The translations under genes were made by a program, and so were the position numbers. A stretch of DNA of 64,000 nt from FW021-bin31 sp964478125 (GTDB taxonomy: Bacteria > Bacteroidota > Bacteroidia > Chitinophagales > Chitinophagaceae): assembly GCA_964478125.1 (NCBI GenBank), contig CAYZGR010000007.1, positions 25,095 through 89,094 on the forward strand, written 5' to 3'. The stretch's first letter is position 1. Every line of letters starts with the position of its first letter. Shown here one piece after another: positions 53,383-61,838 of this stretch. The notes under the pieces are model-generated. The model saw only the letters and a list, made by a program, of their open reading frames with translations. It made no database searches and was not told the origin of the DNA.

Positions 53383-54117
53383 CTATTGCAACGTTAGTTT
53401 GTCTTCCCGGTGCGCTTGTTTCCACCACAACAGCGATAAGGAGGCATAATTAACATATAACAGCTGTAATCCGTTATAAAAAGGGAATTGTTTCTTATTC
53501 ATTTGTCTATAAAGCGTTCGTTCGGGGAGATGATATCCACAGTTGTAAGCGGTAGCCAGCAATTTTATTCTTTCGGTTTTATCTTTTAGTGACAAACCTT
53601 CAAACCGCTTTAGGCATATAAGGTAATACAAGGCCAGATAACCTACTTCTTTTTTAACATTGGTCAGGCTGTTAACCCGTTTTCTTCTGATACTTTGATT
53701 ATCTGCTCCGTTAAGCAGAGAAGGACAAATGCAATGTATTTTTTTCGGAGATAAATATTCCCTGGCATCCAGTTCCAGCTGTCTTATAAAAGAAGGCTTC
53801 ATTTGAAAACGTCCCACGGAAAAATCGGCATACACTTTTCCCATCCGGGTATATAGTACCATGAGACCGGTCACTTCCATTTTATCTTCCAGCGCAGAAT
53901 AACGTGTCAATTCTGGGAAAATAACCGCCAATGCTTCATCAGCGGGAATCCCGTATAGAGAAAGTGAATCTTTGATCCATTTGTTTTCTTTCAGCCAACC
54001 TTTAGCGCTTTGATAATTCTTACTTTGAAGTATTTCCGAAGCCGGCGGTTGGGTATATGCAGAGAATGAACTTAGTACAAATAGGAGGAGGGGATACCCA
54101 AGTTTTAAGTAGAACAT
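53383..54117 (-). CDS. Exported protein with lytic-transglycosylase-like features
   Basis: 244 residues. The signal peptide (about 1-22) ends AYTQ. The folded part contains three segments that match, in order, the signature blocks of the SLT lysozyme-like fold: a Glu in AVIFPELTRYSAL (near 65-75, candidate catalytic Glu), VGRFQMKPSF (comparable with GLMQ-x-x-P), and ATAYNCGYHLPE (comparable with AYNAG-x-x-x-V). I infer a divergent peptidoglycan lytic transglycosylase; the ES pair of classical SLT enzymes is not exact. It lies among envelope genes, 185 bp from the regulon promoter A, and its own upstream region has no operator copy. Confidence 0.55.
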   Translation of the reverse strand: MFYLKLGYPLLLFVLSSFSAYTQPPASEILQSKNYQSAKGWLKENKWIKDSLSLYGIPADEALAVIFPELTRYSALEDKMEVTGLMVLYTRMGKVYADFSVGRFQMKPSFIRQLELDAREYLSPKKIHCICPSLLNGADNQSIRRKRVNSLTNVKKEVGYLALYYLICLKRFEGLSLKDKTERIKLLATAYNCGYHLPERTLYRQMNKKQFPFYNGLQLLYVNYASLSLLWWKQAHREDKLTLQ

Positions 54118-54211
54118 TTTATATATTTAGTACATGAGATATAAACGGAGTACTTTACATGTGTCGTTTGCAGATCTTATTCTTCCTGATGATGTTTTTT
54201 TCTTGTGAACT

Positions 54212-55378
54212 TTATAAAACCTTATGACATAAATAAAGGGTCTTGTTATCTTTCCCTAATACGATCCAGCTTAAGACTTCCTGCCCATTTTGTACCTGTG
54301 CTTTACAGGATAAAACACCGTCTATCAGGAGGTTGTTATAGAAACAGAGCCCGTTTGTCGTCCATACGGCCCAGTGGCCGTGATCTTTTCCTACATATAC
54401 ATGTGCGGGTATGACGCGAATATCATTAGGGAAGGCCTTTACCGGTTTTTCATCAATATATACATGTTCTTTATTTGCCCAGATCAGGGCGCTATTATAT
54501 TGGTCCACTGCTATTTTATCTTCATCATGTATGATTCTGATTTCGCTTTGGGTTTCCGGGTCGTAGATAACCGGGTGGTTCAGGTCGTTCATTAAGGTTC
54601 CCTGCACACGCGGATGATCATAATGGTTGTTTAGGAAATAGCACAAATAAGTAAAGGGAAGCGCATGGTTTTCACCTGTAGATCCGATGATCTTAAAGTG
54701 CATGGCAGAAGTAGTATCATCATTTCCTTTCGGCTGGATCATAACGATGGCTTTAAATTGATCTCCTGCTTTATTGGTGACCATGGACGTTACCATACCA
54801 AAGGGGCCGTAACTTTTATGATCAAAGTCGATGTAAGTTCCCGGTCCCTTTTTATCATTGATAGACATGCGTATATATTGGTTCATGCTGTTAGCTGATT
54901 GCATGGGTGTATTGCCCTGGCTTTGATTGAGAATAACCTGAAGGAGTTTCAGGCGGTGGTCATTTATGTCGTTCCCGTTTAATATGCACCCCCTTGTATT
55001 ATTTTCTGTAACCGGTACTTGTCTTCCGCTCTCAATCTTGTATCTTTTATCGCCCTTAATGATTATGATTTGAGGGGCGGTCAGATCGGCATGCAAAAGC
55101 AGGCAGGATTCTGTGAAGTCGAATTTTTCTCCGGGTTGTAAGGTGTAAAGGCTGGCAGGATTAAAGTCTGAAAGTTCTGCATGAGTGCCCTTAACGATAT
55201 ATAGGCCTCCCGAACCGGATATGTGGGATCCGCCTGGGTTGTTTTCGTCCATTTCCGAAGAAATGTTGGTAACCGTATGGTTGACTGCTTGTTTAAGTTT
55301 TTTGAAAAATTGGGCGGAGGAGGGTTGGCTCCAGACAACCAGGATCGTCAGGATTAAAGTACGTGCTAATTGTTTCAT
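54212..55378 (-). CDS. Secreted protein of unknown function
   Basis: 388 residues. The signal peptide ends PSSAQ (about residue 23), followed by FFKKLKQAVNHTVTN, a short amphipathic stretch, and a linker rich in Gly and Ser. The rest is beta-rich with regular strands and many Asn/Asp turns (QIIIIKGDKRYKIES, GTYIDFDHKSYGPFG, GHWAVWTTNGLCFYN), suggestive of a beta-propeller or jelly-roll. I recognise no family. The N-terminal FFKKLKQ segment resembles the start of the OmpA-like protein at 56240 (IWKRIKNKVKE). It is controlled by regulon promoter B, which has a perfect operator, so it is probably a main target of the two-component system. Confidence 0.6.
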   Translation of the reverse strand: MKQLARTLILTILVVWSQPSSAQFFKKLKQAVNHTVTNISSEMDENNPGGSHISGSGGLYIVKGTHAELSDFNPASLYTLQPGEKFDFTESCLLLHADLTAPQIIIIKGDKRYKIESGRQVPVTENNTRGCILNGNDINDHRLKLLQVILNQSQGNTPMQSANSMNQYIRMSINDKKGPGTYIDFDHKSYGPFGMVTSMVTNKAGDQFKAIVMIQPKGNDDTTSAMHFKIIGSTGENHALPFTYLCYFLNNHYDHPRVQGTLMNDLNHPVIYDPETQSEIRIIHDEDKIAVDQYNSALIWANKEHVYIDEKPVKAFPNDIRVIPAHVYVGKDHGHWAVWTTNGLCFYNNLLIDGVLSCKAQVQNGQEVLSWIVLGKDNKTLYLCHKVL

Positions 55379-55403
55379 TGCTTACAATTTTTAAAGTTTA
55401 GCA

Positions 55404-55450
55404 CAAACTTATTTTTCCTGTGTATCGGTTACAATATAACGAAAGTTATA
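55404..55450 (-). promoter_or_regulatory. Regulon promoter B: perfect palindromic operator abutting the -33 element
   Basis: In gene orientation (minus): TATAAC-TTTC-GTTATA (55450-55435), a perfect 6-bp inverted repeat, then directly TTG (55434-55432), 20 bp, then TAAGTTTG (55411-55404). All three elements match consensus. Placement of the operator just upstream of -33 suits activation. Confidence 0.75.
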
Positions 55451-55517
55451 AATTAAATAAGTATTGAAAGTCCGGTTCATTATCCGAACTGGATAATGTT
55501 TGGCCTCTTTTAATATC

Positions 55518-56048
55518 CTAGGGTTGTATGTCTTTTTTTTCAGCGGGAGGAGTTAGTAGATGCAGTTTGGCAATGCTCATCAAAAAAAAGAAGAGGGCTA
55601 TTATGCCAAGGCCTATCCTGCAACCATTCGCTATTTTCCAGGTATGAATAACCGGCAGGGTAGCAGCAATATCCATTTTGTTTTGTGCGGCCGCGGAAAA
55701 AACCTTTTCGGCAGTAGGCGCCATCCATAAACCGACCGAGAGCGTAATGATTAAGTCCAGCAAGACGGCTATGCCCAGCCATCTGCTGAAGGAGGTTCTG
55801 TATTTTAGACAGAGTACCCATACAATGATTAGTAGAGGCAAGAGGAAAACAGGATTAATGATCAAAAAGAAATAGGCACTGATATAGTGGAGCATATTTT
55901 CTTGATACCATTGTATTGAATCTGGGATATTGGCACTCCAACCGGGGATGACCATAAGGGCATTGAAAAACTGTCCACCCACCCATAAGGCCCAGTCTAT
56001 TGTACCAACGAATAATACAGCGGCAATAAATTTATTCCTACTTGACAT
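55518..56048 (-). CDS. Four-helix membrane protein of unknown function
   Basis: 176 residues with four membrane segments (about 7-30, 55-85, 90-112, 137-160). A tryptophan-rich loop (DWALWVGGQFFNALMVIPGW) follows the first helix, and a short charged tail (AEKKDIQP) ends the protein in the cytoplasm. The arrangement resembles DUF1772-like small membrane proteins, but I cannot place it. It is transcribed in the same direction as its neighbours; its 139-bp upstream gap to the next gene's end carries no copy of the regulon operator and no clear TAnnTTTG element. Confidence 0.55.
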   Translation of the reverse strand: MSSRNKFIAAVLFVGTIDWALWVGGQFFNALMVIPGWSANIPDSIQWYQENMLHYISAYFFLIINPVFLLPLLIIVWVLCLKYRTSFSRWLGIAVLLDLIITLSVGLWMAPTAEKVFSAAAQNKMDIAATLPVIHTWKIANGCRIGLGIIALFFFLMSIAKLHLLTPPAEKKDIQP

Positions 56049-56239
56049 AATGTATATAATTATTAAACAATTAAGATTCCCCAGAAACTATTGAAATGTT
56101 TTGTCGGGGGCTAATGAAATAAGGATTGATAATAATGCACGAATATGAGTAGAAATCCGGAAAAAGACCCGATCATCCGTCATCAGGCTGGCATTAATTT
56201 GACAATTATTGAACAAATTCTAATATGCCTTAGATTTCT

Positions 56240-57538
56240 TTATTTCTGCTTCACAAATTCCACCCTCCGGTTATTGGCTTTCCCTTCATAGGTGGTGTTG
56301 GTATCAATAGGATCTTGCTCCCCATACCCTTTAGCCGTTAGCCGGTTTTCCGGGATTCCCATATTGGTCAATTGATCCTTAACTGCGTCGGCACGTTGCT
56401 GAGATAACTTTAAGTTCAGATCTGCGCTCCCCGTATTGTCTGTATATCCGTCGATCTCGAACTTTAAATCGGGATGCTTTTTCATTATATTGAAAACTTC
56501 ATTGATCGTTCCCATGGATTCGGGTAATATGTCCGCTTTTCCGGAAGCAAAATAAATACCATGAGTAATGAATTTTCCTTCTGTTATGATTTTGTGATAG
56601 GCATCGGATCCGCCCCCGGCTATCCGAAGGTTTTTTATCAGATAATCCATCCGGCCATTTGTTTTAACGGCCAGCTTGGCCATTCCGGCCATCATCATAT
56701 TGGAGGCCGCTACCCGGTATTGGTCTATATAAACTTTCCCGATATTGCCATGTATATAAATAGCGATATGATGCCATTTGTAAGGAACTTTCAGGGAGTT
56801 GACAACAGGCTTTTGCAGTTTCCGGCCCTGGATGGTCTTACCGAAATCAATTTGCTCCGCCTCATAGATCAGGAAATGATAATCGCCGTAGTTTGAAGCT
56901 ATATAATCACGGTCTCTGTTCGGTTTATAAAAATTCATTTCAATTTGGTTAAATTCGGAGGGGTTCCCGGCATTATAGAGGAAATCGAACTCTACAGTAA
57001 ACTGCTTTGGTAAATAAGTGCCGCCGTCCATTACCGGGATGATACATACGTTATTGCCACTATTAATATGCAGAACCTTTTCTCCTTTATAGGTCTCTAT
57101 TTCCGCGTTTCCTCTCAGGGTGCCAAGGCGTGCGGGCAACGCTGCATCCTGCTGGTTTTTGAAATCTGTTTCGAAGATAATATTATCTCCGGGAACGAAG
57201 TCATAGCTTTTATATGAAGTAGTGGTCGGGGGAGCAGCCGTGGTAGCGGCCGTAGTGGTCGTGGTAGTAACGGCGGTAGCAGAGGTTGCGGTTTGTGGGG
57301 AAGAAACGGTGGGTGTTGTATTGTTGTTCTTCTTATTATTTCCTCTTATCGTTTTGGAAGCTGTATTTTCCGCTTTATCAATTACCTTATTGGTCGTTTC
57401 TCCGGCATCATTGACCACATGATTTTCGGCTGTTTCCTTTACTTTATTTTTTATCCTTTTCCAGATTTGAGCCTGCGCCTGATAAGAAAGTGTTATTCCT
57501 GCAAATGCCAGGGCGGATATAAACACCATTTTTTTCAT
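56240..57538 (-). CDS. OmpA-family outer-membrane protein with central lectin-like domain
   Basis: 432 residues. The signal peptide ends YQAQA (about 22). A polar segment with Lys-rich helix and NKVIDKAENTASK follows, then a Thr-rich low-complexity linker (about 72-110; VTTTTTTAATT). The middle (about 112-310) is beta-rich and resembles a LamG/concanavalin-like fold (GDNIIFETDFKNQQ, FTVEFDFLYN, KVPYKWHHIAIYI). The C-terminal OmpA domain (about 320-432) has the peptidoglycan-binding motif DGYTDNTGS with LSQQRADAVKDQL. It anchors to the wall and probably displays the middle domain in the periplasm or at the surface. The Thr linker is unusually pure. Confidence 0.85.
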   Translation of the reverse strand: MKKMVFISALAFAGITLSYQAQAQIWKRIKNKVKETAENHVVNDAGETTNKVIDKAENTASKTIRGNNKKNNNTTPTVSSPQTATSATAVTTTTTTAATTAAPPTTTSYKSYDFVPGDNIIFETDFKNQQDAALPARLGTLRGNAEIETYKGEKVLHINSGNNVCIIPVMDGGTYLPKQFTVEFDFLYNAGNPSEFNQIEMNFYKPNRDRDYIASNYGDYHFLIYEAEQIDFGKTIQGRKLQKPVVNSLKVPYKWHHIAIYIHGNIGKVYIDQYRVAASNMMMAGMAKLAVKTNGRMDYLIKNLRIAGGGSDAYHKIITEGKFITHGIYFASGKADILPESMGTINEVFNIMKKHPDLKFEIDGYTDNTGSADLNLKLSQQRADAVKDQLTNMGIPENRLTAKGYGEQDPIDTNTTYEGKANNRRVEFVKQK

Positions 57539-57633
57539 GATAAATAATTTAGAGTTATATAGCAGGGGATTTCCCTAATAGTGACATGTTTTTCTATTTA
57601 GCCGGTTTGTATGATGAATAGTCATTAGCGGGA

Positions 57634-58260
57634 TTATCTTTTTTCTCCTAACGGCGGTACGGAGGCAGGGACGGCATTATGTACAGGTTTTATGGATCTC
57701 AGGTAAGCAAAAATAGCTTTCAATTCTGCATTACTTGCGGTATGATTGTACTGGGCCGCAACTCCGCTCATTGGAGGCAGCAGGGGGCGACCTGCAGGAG
57801 CGCCGTTTTCTTTTCCTCCACGAAAGCAACGTATAAATTGTGCTACGGTCCAGTTGCCGATACCTGTTTGTTTATCCGGGGTTAAGTTAGCGGCATAGGT
57901 GATACCCCAGGGCCCGATCCAGGCGGTTTCGTCGCGTGTAACCGCGAGTCCCTTTCTTTCTATTTCTTTACGATTGACTCGTGGAAGAGGCGTATGCTCA
58001 GGGCGCCCTGCAAGATACCTTGTTGTATCCGGCTGAGGGCCCTTATTTGTCAGGATGTCTGGTGTATGACAATCATTACACCCTCCCATCTCTACGAGGT
58101 GCCGGCCCCATGCGATCAGATTGGGGAAGCTACGATAAAAGGTTGAGCTATCTAAAGGAGGCGTCTTTGTCCTCTTTTGGGAATTTGTATTGATATGGCA
58201 TCCCAACAGGATGCAGGCAAGCAGGAGCGGAGTGCCATAGCATATCACCAATTGTTTCAT
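57634..58260 (-). CDS. Monoheme cytochrome c lipoprotein
   Basis: 208 residues. The signal peptide ends in a lipobox (LLGC near residue 21). One heme-binding CNDCH lies near residues 61-65, inside GRHLVEMGGCNDCHTPD. The likely distal Met is in LLPPMSGVA. The segments YAANLTPDKQTGIGNW and FIRCFRGGKE are typical of cytochrome c subunits of membrane-bound dehydrogenases and of standalone periplasmic electron carriers in Bacteroidota. It is driven by regulon promoter C. No dehydrogenase gene is adjacent, so the partner is unknown. Confidence 0.85.
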   Translation of the reverse strand: MKQLVICYGTPLLLACILLGCHINTNSQKRTKTPPLDSSTFYRSFPNLIAWGRHLVEMGGCNDCHTPDILTNKGPQPDTTRYLAGRPEHTPLPRVNRKEIERKGLAVTRDETAWIGPWGITYAANLTPDKQTGIGNWTVAQFIRCFRGGKENGAPAGRPLLPPMSGVAAQYNHTASNAELKAIFAYLRSIKPVHNAVPASVPPLGEKR

Positions 58261-58286
58261 GATTCAGCTTTTATGACGATGAAACA

Positions 58287-58333
58287 CAAAAGTAGATGAA
58301 CTCCGGCCCTCATCAAATAGAACGAAAGTTATA
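58287..58333 (-). promoter_or_regulatory. Regulon promoter C: operator abutting the -33 element
   Basis: In gene orientation (minus): operator TATAACTTTCGTTCTA (58333-58318; one mismatch in the second arm), directly followed by TTTG (58317-58314), 19 bp, then TACTTTTG (58294-58287). Drives the cytochrome c lipoprotein. The remainder of the 347-bp gap to 58607 holds the terminator below and no convincing gene. Confidence 0.72.
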
Positions 58334-58484
58334 GGGAAATGGGTGTTATATTAAGTTTAAGTTCCGTATCAAGATTGCTTGAGTTTCGTACCTCAACCGC
58401 GCCATGTCATCATTTCCAGGTGGAGACGAAGGAATATAGTCCGTCGGTGTACCTTTAACTTCACATGGAGATAGTTTTAAAAAT

Positions 58485-58512
58485 CCCGGTCTCTTATGAA
58501 GCAGGGACCGGG
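58485..58512 (-). terminator. Terminator after the phosphosulfolactate-synthase-like gene
   Basis: CCCGGTC (58506-58512 read on the minus strand) pairs with GACCGGG (58485-58491) around a 14-base loop, followed on the minus strand by ATTTTTAAAA. It lies about 95 bp past the stop of the operon. Confidence 0.65.
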
Positions 58513-58607
58513 ACTTATTTCGTTTAGATCGGGAACGTCTTGTTATTAACTGTCCCCGGTTAACCATTTGTCTTTAGATGCTATTCTTTGGGTTTTCTCT
58601 TTTTTGT

Positions 58608-59450
58608 TTATTTGTAAGTGAGAACCCTGCCCCAGATATCATTGGTTCCCCAGATGCCCTGGCGTGTGCATTCCAGTTGGACGATCTGGCTGTGGTCTAC
58701 GAACACGTTTACTTCCGGTCCATAGTTCTTAATGTACCATTTAAATACCTGTGGATCTGCAGCCTCGAACATGACCTTTTCCAGTCCGAGTTCATTGATG
58801 AATTTTGCCGGTACATCTACTCTCCAGGGATTGGCATTCTCGGTAACCCCCTCTGATTCCATCATGATGAGGTAAGCGCCTGCATCCAGAAAGCGTTTCG
58901 CCTGCTGAATGGCATAACTGACGTCCTGTGTGCCTTCTGTCTGCAATTCGCCCGTAGCCGTATCGCCCCCGGCGCCAAACTGGATACCTATTTCGGGCTT
59001 GGCTTTCAGACCGGCTTTTTGAACGTCCTCAATAAGTCTTAACCAATCGTCCGTAGGAATTGAAATAAAACCGGTAGATATTTCAATGATATCAAACCCC
59101 ATTTCCTTACATTCGTTGATATACTTTTTTACGGCATCTTTTCCTTTAGTAACGACATATTCCATAAACCCTCCGGTGGAAACAAGCGTCCCGTATTGAT
59201 GTGCCAGGTCGTTCATTTCCCGGATCTTATCGGGGTTCATGAAGGTAAAGGAACCTCCTGCGAATTTAATACTATCAACGTAGTTGCCGCTCATCTCCAG
59301 TATATCTTTGAAATAGTGTAATCCAAAGTTAGAATAATAGGCGGCCCTAATTTCGGTTAATCCAACCTTGCGCGGTTTGGCGGGCCGGTCGTTTCGCTGT
59401 AGCCAGTCAAAGGCTATCGGATTCGTGATGAATTCTTTTGTATGGTCCAT
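58608..59450 (-). CDS. Phosphosulfolactate-synthase-like (ComA family) protein
   Basis: 280 residues, TIM-barrel size for the ComA family, whose reference member adds sulfite to phosphoenolpyruvate. Family landmarks: VDSIKFAGGSF (usually VK[FL]GWGTS), YGTLVSTGGFMEY, CKEMGFDIIEISTGFISIP and LIMMESEGV. The segment that normally reads S-E-V-G-K-K, carrying a Lys thought to act in catalysis, reads PEIGIQFGAG, so the Lys seems absent. The protein may therefore use another substrate or reaction. It is the second gene of an operon with the MmgE/PrpD-like gene (12-bp gap), under the twin-repeat promoter, next to a LysR regulator. Confidence 0.72.
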   Translation of the reverse strand: MDHTKEFITNPIAFDWLQRNDRPAKPRKVGLTEIRAAYYSNFGLHYFKDILEMSGNYVDSIKFAGGSFTFMNPDKIREMNDLAHQYGTLVSTGGFMEYVVTKGKDAVKKYINECKEMGFDIIEISTGFISIPTDDWLRLIEDVQKAGLKAKPEIGIQFGAGGDTATGELQTEGTQDVSYAIQQAKRFLDAGAYLIMMESEGVTENANPWRVDVPAKFINELGLEKVMFEAADPQVFKWYIKNYGPEVNVFVDHSQIVQLECTRQGIWGTNDIWGRVLTYK

Positions 59451-59462
59451 GATATTGAAATT

Positions 59463-60821
59463 TTAAAGGTGAATAAGAAGATGCATTAGATCTTTAATTT
59501 TATACTTTTCGAGGTTCTGTACCATATTAATGATCTGCCCGATCTGTTCTCTTTTGACACAGGCGGAAGCAAGATGGTTAAACTTCTCAATGACCACCTC
59601 CCAGGAAGCGGGTCTGGTTACAAAACCCTGGTAATCTTTTTTTGCTATGGAAAAAACTGCTCCGTTTTTCATTTTAATGGTCAGATCACAGGGCATTTCT
59701 TTAGGAAAGCGATCGGAATAGGCTTTCTTTTCCTGCACGGCTACTTTTTGTAGAAGCGCCTGTACATCCTGCCGGTTGATCCGGTCGGCGCGGTATTGTT
59801 CGGGTAATACATTTCCGTCCAATAGCATAACAGATATCATGTAGGGAAGGCTGTGATCAGCCTCTTCTTTTTTGGAAATGTTTTTCTTGCCTCCTTCTTC
59901 GCCGCCTCCGATGATGTTGTAGGCCACATCAAAAGTGTTCAATACAATACTTTCAATTTCTGATGGATTGATATGGTTCTGCGCTTTTAGTTCTTTTATA
60001 CCTTCCAGTGTTGCCTGGGAATGGATCTCTGCATTAAATCTTTTGATAATGGTTTCGGTAACTTTTTCCAGGTTCTCTTTTTTCCAGTCTATTTGGAAAT
60101 CACCGGCTATAGATTCTTTAAAACCTTTGTTGCCTTCGAATACTTCCTCCGGTCCGGTAATGCCGTTCCTGGCCAGGAACGCGGAGTGAGTGGAAGTCCA
60201 GCCGGTAGAAGGGAAAGCCAGGCCTTTCCAGTTGGATAAGTTGCCTGTTCGGGTCACTCGTAAAGCATTGTAGGCCGTCGCGGCAATGGCAATGGCGTTC
60301 GCTGTTTGGTCTGCATTCAAACCAAGTGCGTAAGCCGCCCCTGCAGCTGCACCATAAGCACCCTGCACTGTATGATCAAAGCCTTTGTCTCTAACCGGTG
60401 CTACGTCGCTTAGGCGGCATTGTACCTGGTAGGCGACGGCCAGAGCCGTTAAGAAATCTTTCCCGCTTTTATCTGCATAATCAGATGCGGCCAGGACGCT
60501 CCCCATGTTATCAGATGGATGACAAGTCTCCTTTTTGGCCAGATAACTATCATTAAAGTCCAGATAACGGATCAGCGCCGAATTATAAAAAGCGGCCCGG
60601 TCCGGAGCCGTTTTCCCTCCGCCGATCAACCCGGTGAGCGGGTTGCCCCCAAATTCGACCAGTTGCTTTTTTATCCTTTTAATAGGCTCCCCCTCTAATG
60701 CGCCAAGAGCACAACCTAACGAGTCCAACAGCCGGATCTTCAGTTCCCGGGCCGCAGTTTCAGATAAGTCGCTATATTTGCGGGTTGTAACAAACTGTGC
60801 TAATTTTTGTACTTCTGTCAT
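59463..60821 (-). CDS. MmgE/PrpD-family protein
   Basis: 452 residues, cytosolic. The family includes 2-methylcitrate dehydratase, cis-aconitate decarboxylase and iminodisuccinate epimerase. Conserved blocks are LLDSLGCALGALEGEPI near residue 30, ALIRYLDFNDSYL (LD-F-ND motif), the CHPSDNMGSVLAA block (usually HPSD), TVQGAYGAAAGAAYALGL, and SIVLNTFDVAYNIIG with a C-terminal EEADHSLPYMISVMLLDG. The HPSD and DHSLPY motifs support a functional enzyme. It is preceded by an unusually strong Shine-Dalgarno sequence (AAAGGAGGT, 60827-60835, 5 bp before the ATG). Substrate unknown; the partner is the ComA-like gene downstream. Confidence 0.82.
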   Translation of the reverse strand: MTEVQKLAQFVTTRKYSDLSETAARELKIRLLDSLGCALGALEGEPIKRIKKQLVEFGGNPLTGLIGGGKTAPDRAAFYNSALIRYLDFNDSYLAKKETCHPSDNMGSVLAASDYADKSGKDFLTALAVAYQVQCRLSDVAPVRDKGFDHTVQGAYGAAAGAAYALGLNADQTANAIAIAATAYNALRVTRTGNLSNWKGLAFPSTGWTSTHSAFLARNGITGPEEVFEGNKGFKESIAGDFQIDWKKENLEKVTETIIKRFNAEIHSQATLEGIKELKAQNHINPSEIESIVLNTFDVAYNIIGGGEEGGKKNISKKEEADHSLPYMISVMLLDGNVLPEQYRADRINRQDVQALLQKVAVQEKKAYSDRFPKEMPCDLTIKMKNGAVFSIAKKDYQGFVTRPASWEVVIEKFNHLASACVKREQIGQIINMVQNLEKYKIKDLMHLLIHL

Positions 60822-60854
60822 CTTATACCTCCTTTTGTATTTTATTATTTACTG

Positions 60855-60922
60855 CAAAGGTAAGCCCGACAGGCCCTGAAGTCAATGGGGCAAAAGCGAT
60901 AGGAGGTATAGCCAAAAGCGAT
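60855..60922 (-). promoter_or_regulatory. Promoter of the MmgE/PrpD operon with two upstream direct repeats
   Basis: In gene orientation (minus): TACCTTTG (60862-60855) as -7, 20 bp, TTG (60885-60883) as -33. Upstream are two identical copies of ATCGCTTTTG (60900-60891 and 60922-60913), 22 bp apart, about two helical turns. This is the usual layout of a LysR-type activator site, and the lysR gene lies immediately upstream on the same strand. A strong AAAGGAGGT ribosome-binding site follows. Confidence 0.7.
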
Positions 60923-60926
60923 CAGA

Positions 60927-61826
60927 TTATTTGGATAAACCGGACAGAATTTCTTTTTTGAGCACCTTCACGATCCGGTTTTTTTCAAAACCACGCGGGG
61001 TAAGCAGGATGATGGTTCGCGTTAAGGAGGGAGAACGGATCTCCCGTACCACCTTCAGTCTTCTGGGCCCCATATAGCGGGTCGACAAGCGTGGTAAGAG
61101 CGTTAGTCCGCCATTCAGATCAATAATTTTACGGATGGTTTCCAATGACCCGTTTTCGTAAGCAATATTCTGTAATTTCTTTGATGACAGCAGTGCGCTT
61201 TCTTTGGGGTGACTTCGGCTTAAAAGAAAAGAGCGGATGCCCTCCTGGAGGATCAATTCATCCAGTGGGATATCTTGCCAGTTGACAAACGGTTTTTGGG
61301 CGAGCGGATGTTTTTCATTAAGATACAACACGAATTCCTCTACAAATAAGGGATCTTCATAGAAGCCCGGTTTATAAAAAGGAGCAAGGGTCAACGCGGC
61401 ATCCAATTCTTCATTTCTAAATCCTTCCTCTATTTCTTTTTCACCTACTTCCGATATCTTCAGGTTCAGCTTTGGGTACTTTTTCGAGAGCCGGGTCGTG
61501 AATAGAGGGAGCAGATAAGGCGCTAATCCGGGAATGATGCCCAGTCTGAAATCTCCGGAGGGAAGGTTGTCTTTTTTCTCTGCAATATCAATGAAATGAT
61601 GATACTCCTGAATGAGATCCTTTGCAATTTTCAAAAGATCTTTTCCTTTCATGGTAGGAACTACCGGATGCCTTGACCGGTCGAAGATCATGATATCAAA
61701 CTCTTTCTCCAATCTTTGAATCTCCCTGCTTAGCGTGGATTGTGCTACTTCGCATTCATCTGCAGCCTGTGCAAAATTCCGGTGTTTATCTACAGCAAGG
61801 ATATATTTTAATTGATTGAAATTCAT
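60927..61826 (-). CDS. LysR-family transcriptional regulator
   Basis: 299 residues. The N-terminal winged helix-turn-helix is MNFNQLKYILAVDKHRNFAQAADECEVAQSTLSREIQRLE (1-40); the effector-binding domain covers about 90-295 and resembles OxyR/CysB-like regulators. The two Cys-free halves do not suggest a redox sensor. The gene ends 106 bp before the MmgE/PrpD gene on the same strand, but that operon has its own promoter with twin repeats in the gap. It is divergent from the histidine kinase gene. It probably activates the MmgE/PrpD-ComA-like operon in response to a metabolite. Confidence 0.9.
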   Translation of the reverse strand: MNFNQLKYILAVDKHRNFAQAADECEVAQSTLSREIQRLEKEFDIMIFDRSRHPVVPTMKGKDLLKIAKDLIQEYHHFIDIAEKKDNLPSGDFRLGIIPGLAPYLLPLFTTRLSKKYPKLNLKISEVGEKEIEEGFRNEELDAALTLAPFYKPGFYEDPLFVEEFVLYLNEKHPLAQKPFVNWQDIPLDELILQEGIRSFLLSRSHPKESALLSSKKLQNIAYENGSLETIRKIIDLNGGLTLLPRLSTRYMGPRRLKVVREIRSPSLTRTIILLTPRGFEKNRIVKVLKKEILSGLSK

Positions 61827-61838
61827 GGCGTTCGGTTA

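Noticed and set aside
57544..57560. AGAGTTATA upstream of the OmpA-like gene as a fifth operator
   Set aside because: Only one arm matches, it lies within about 20 bp of the start codon and no promoter element follows at the right spacing.
58346..58567. 73-codon open frame on the minus strand between the cytochrome and ComA-like genes
   Set aside because: It covers the terminator hairpin at 58485-58512, has no homology that I recognise and no ribosome-binding site.
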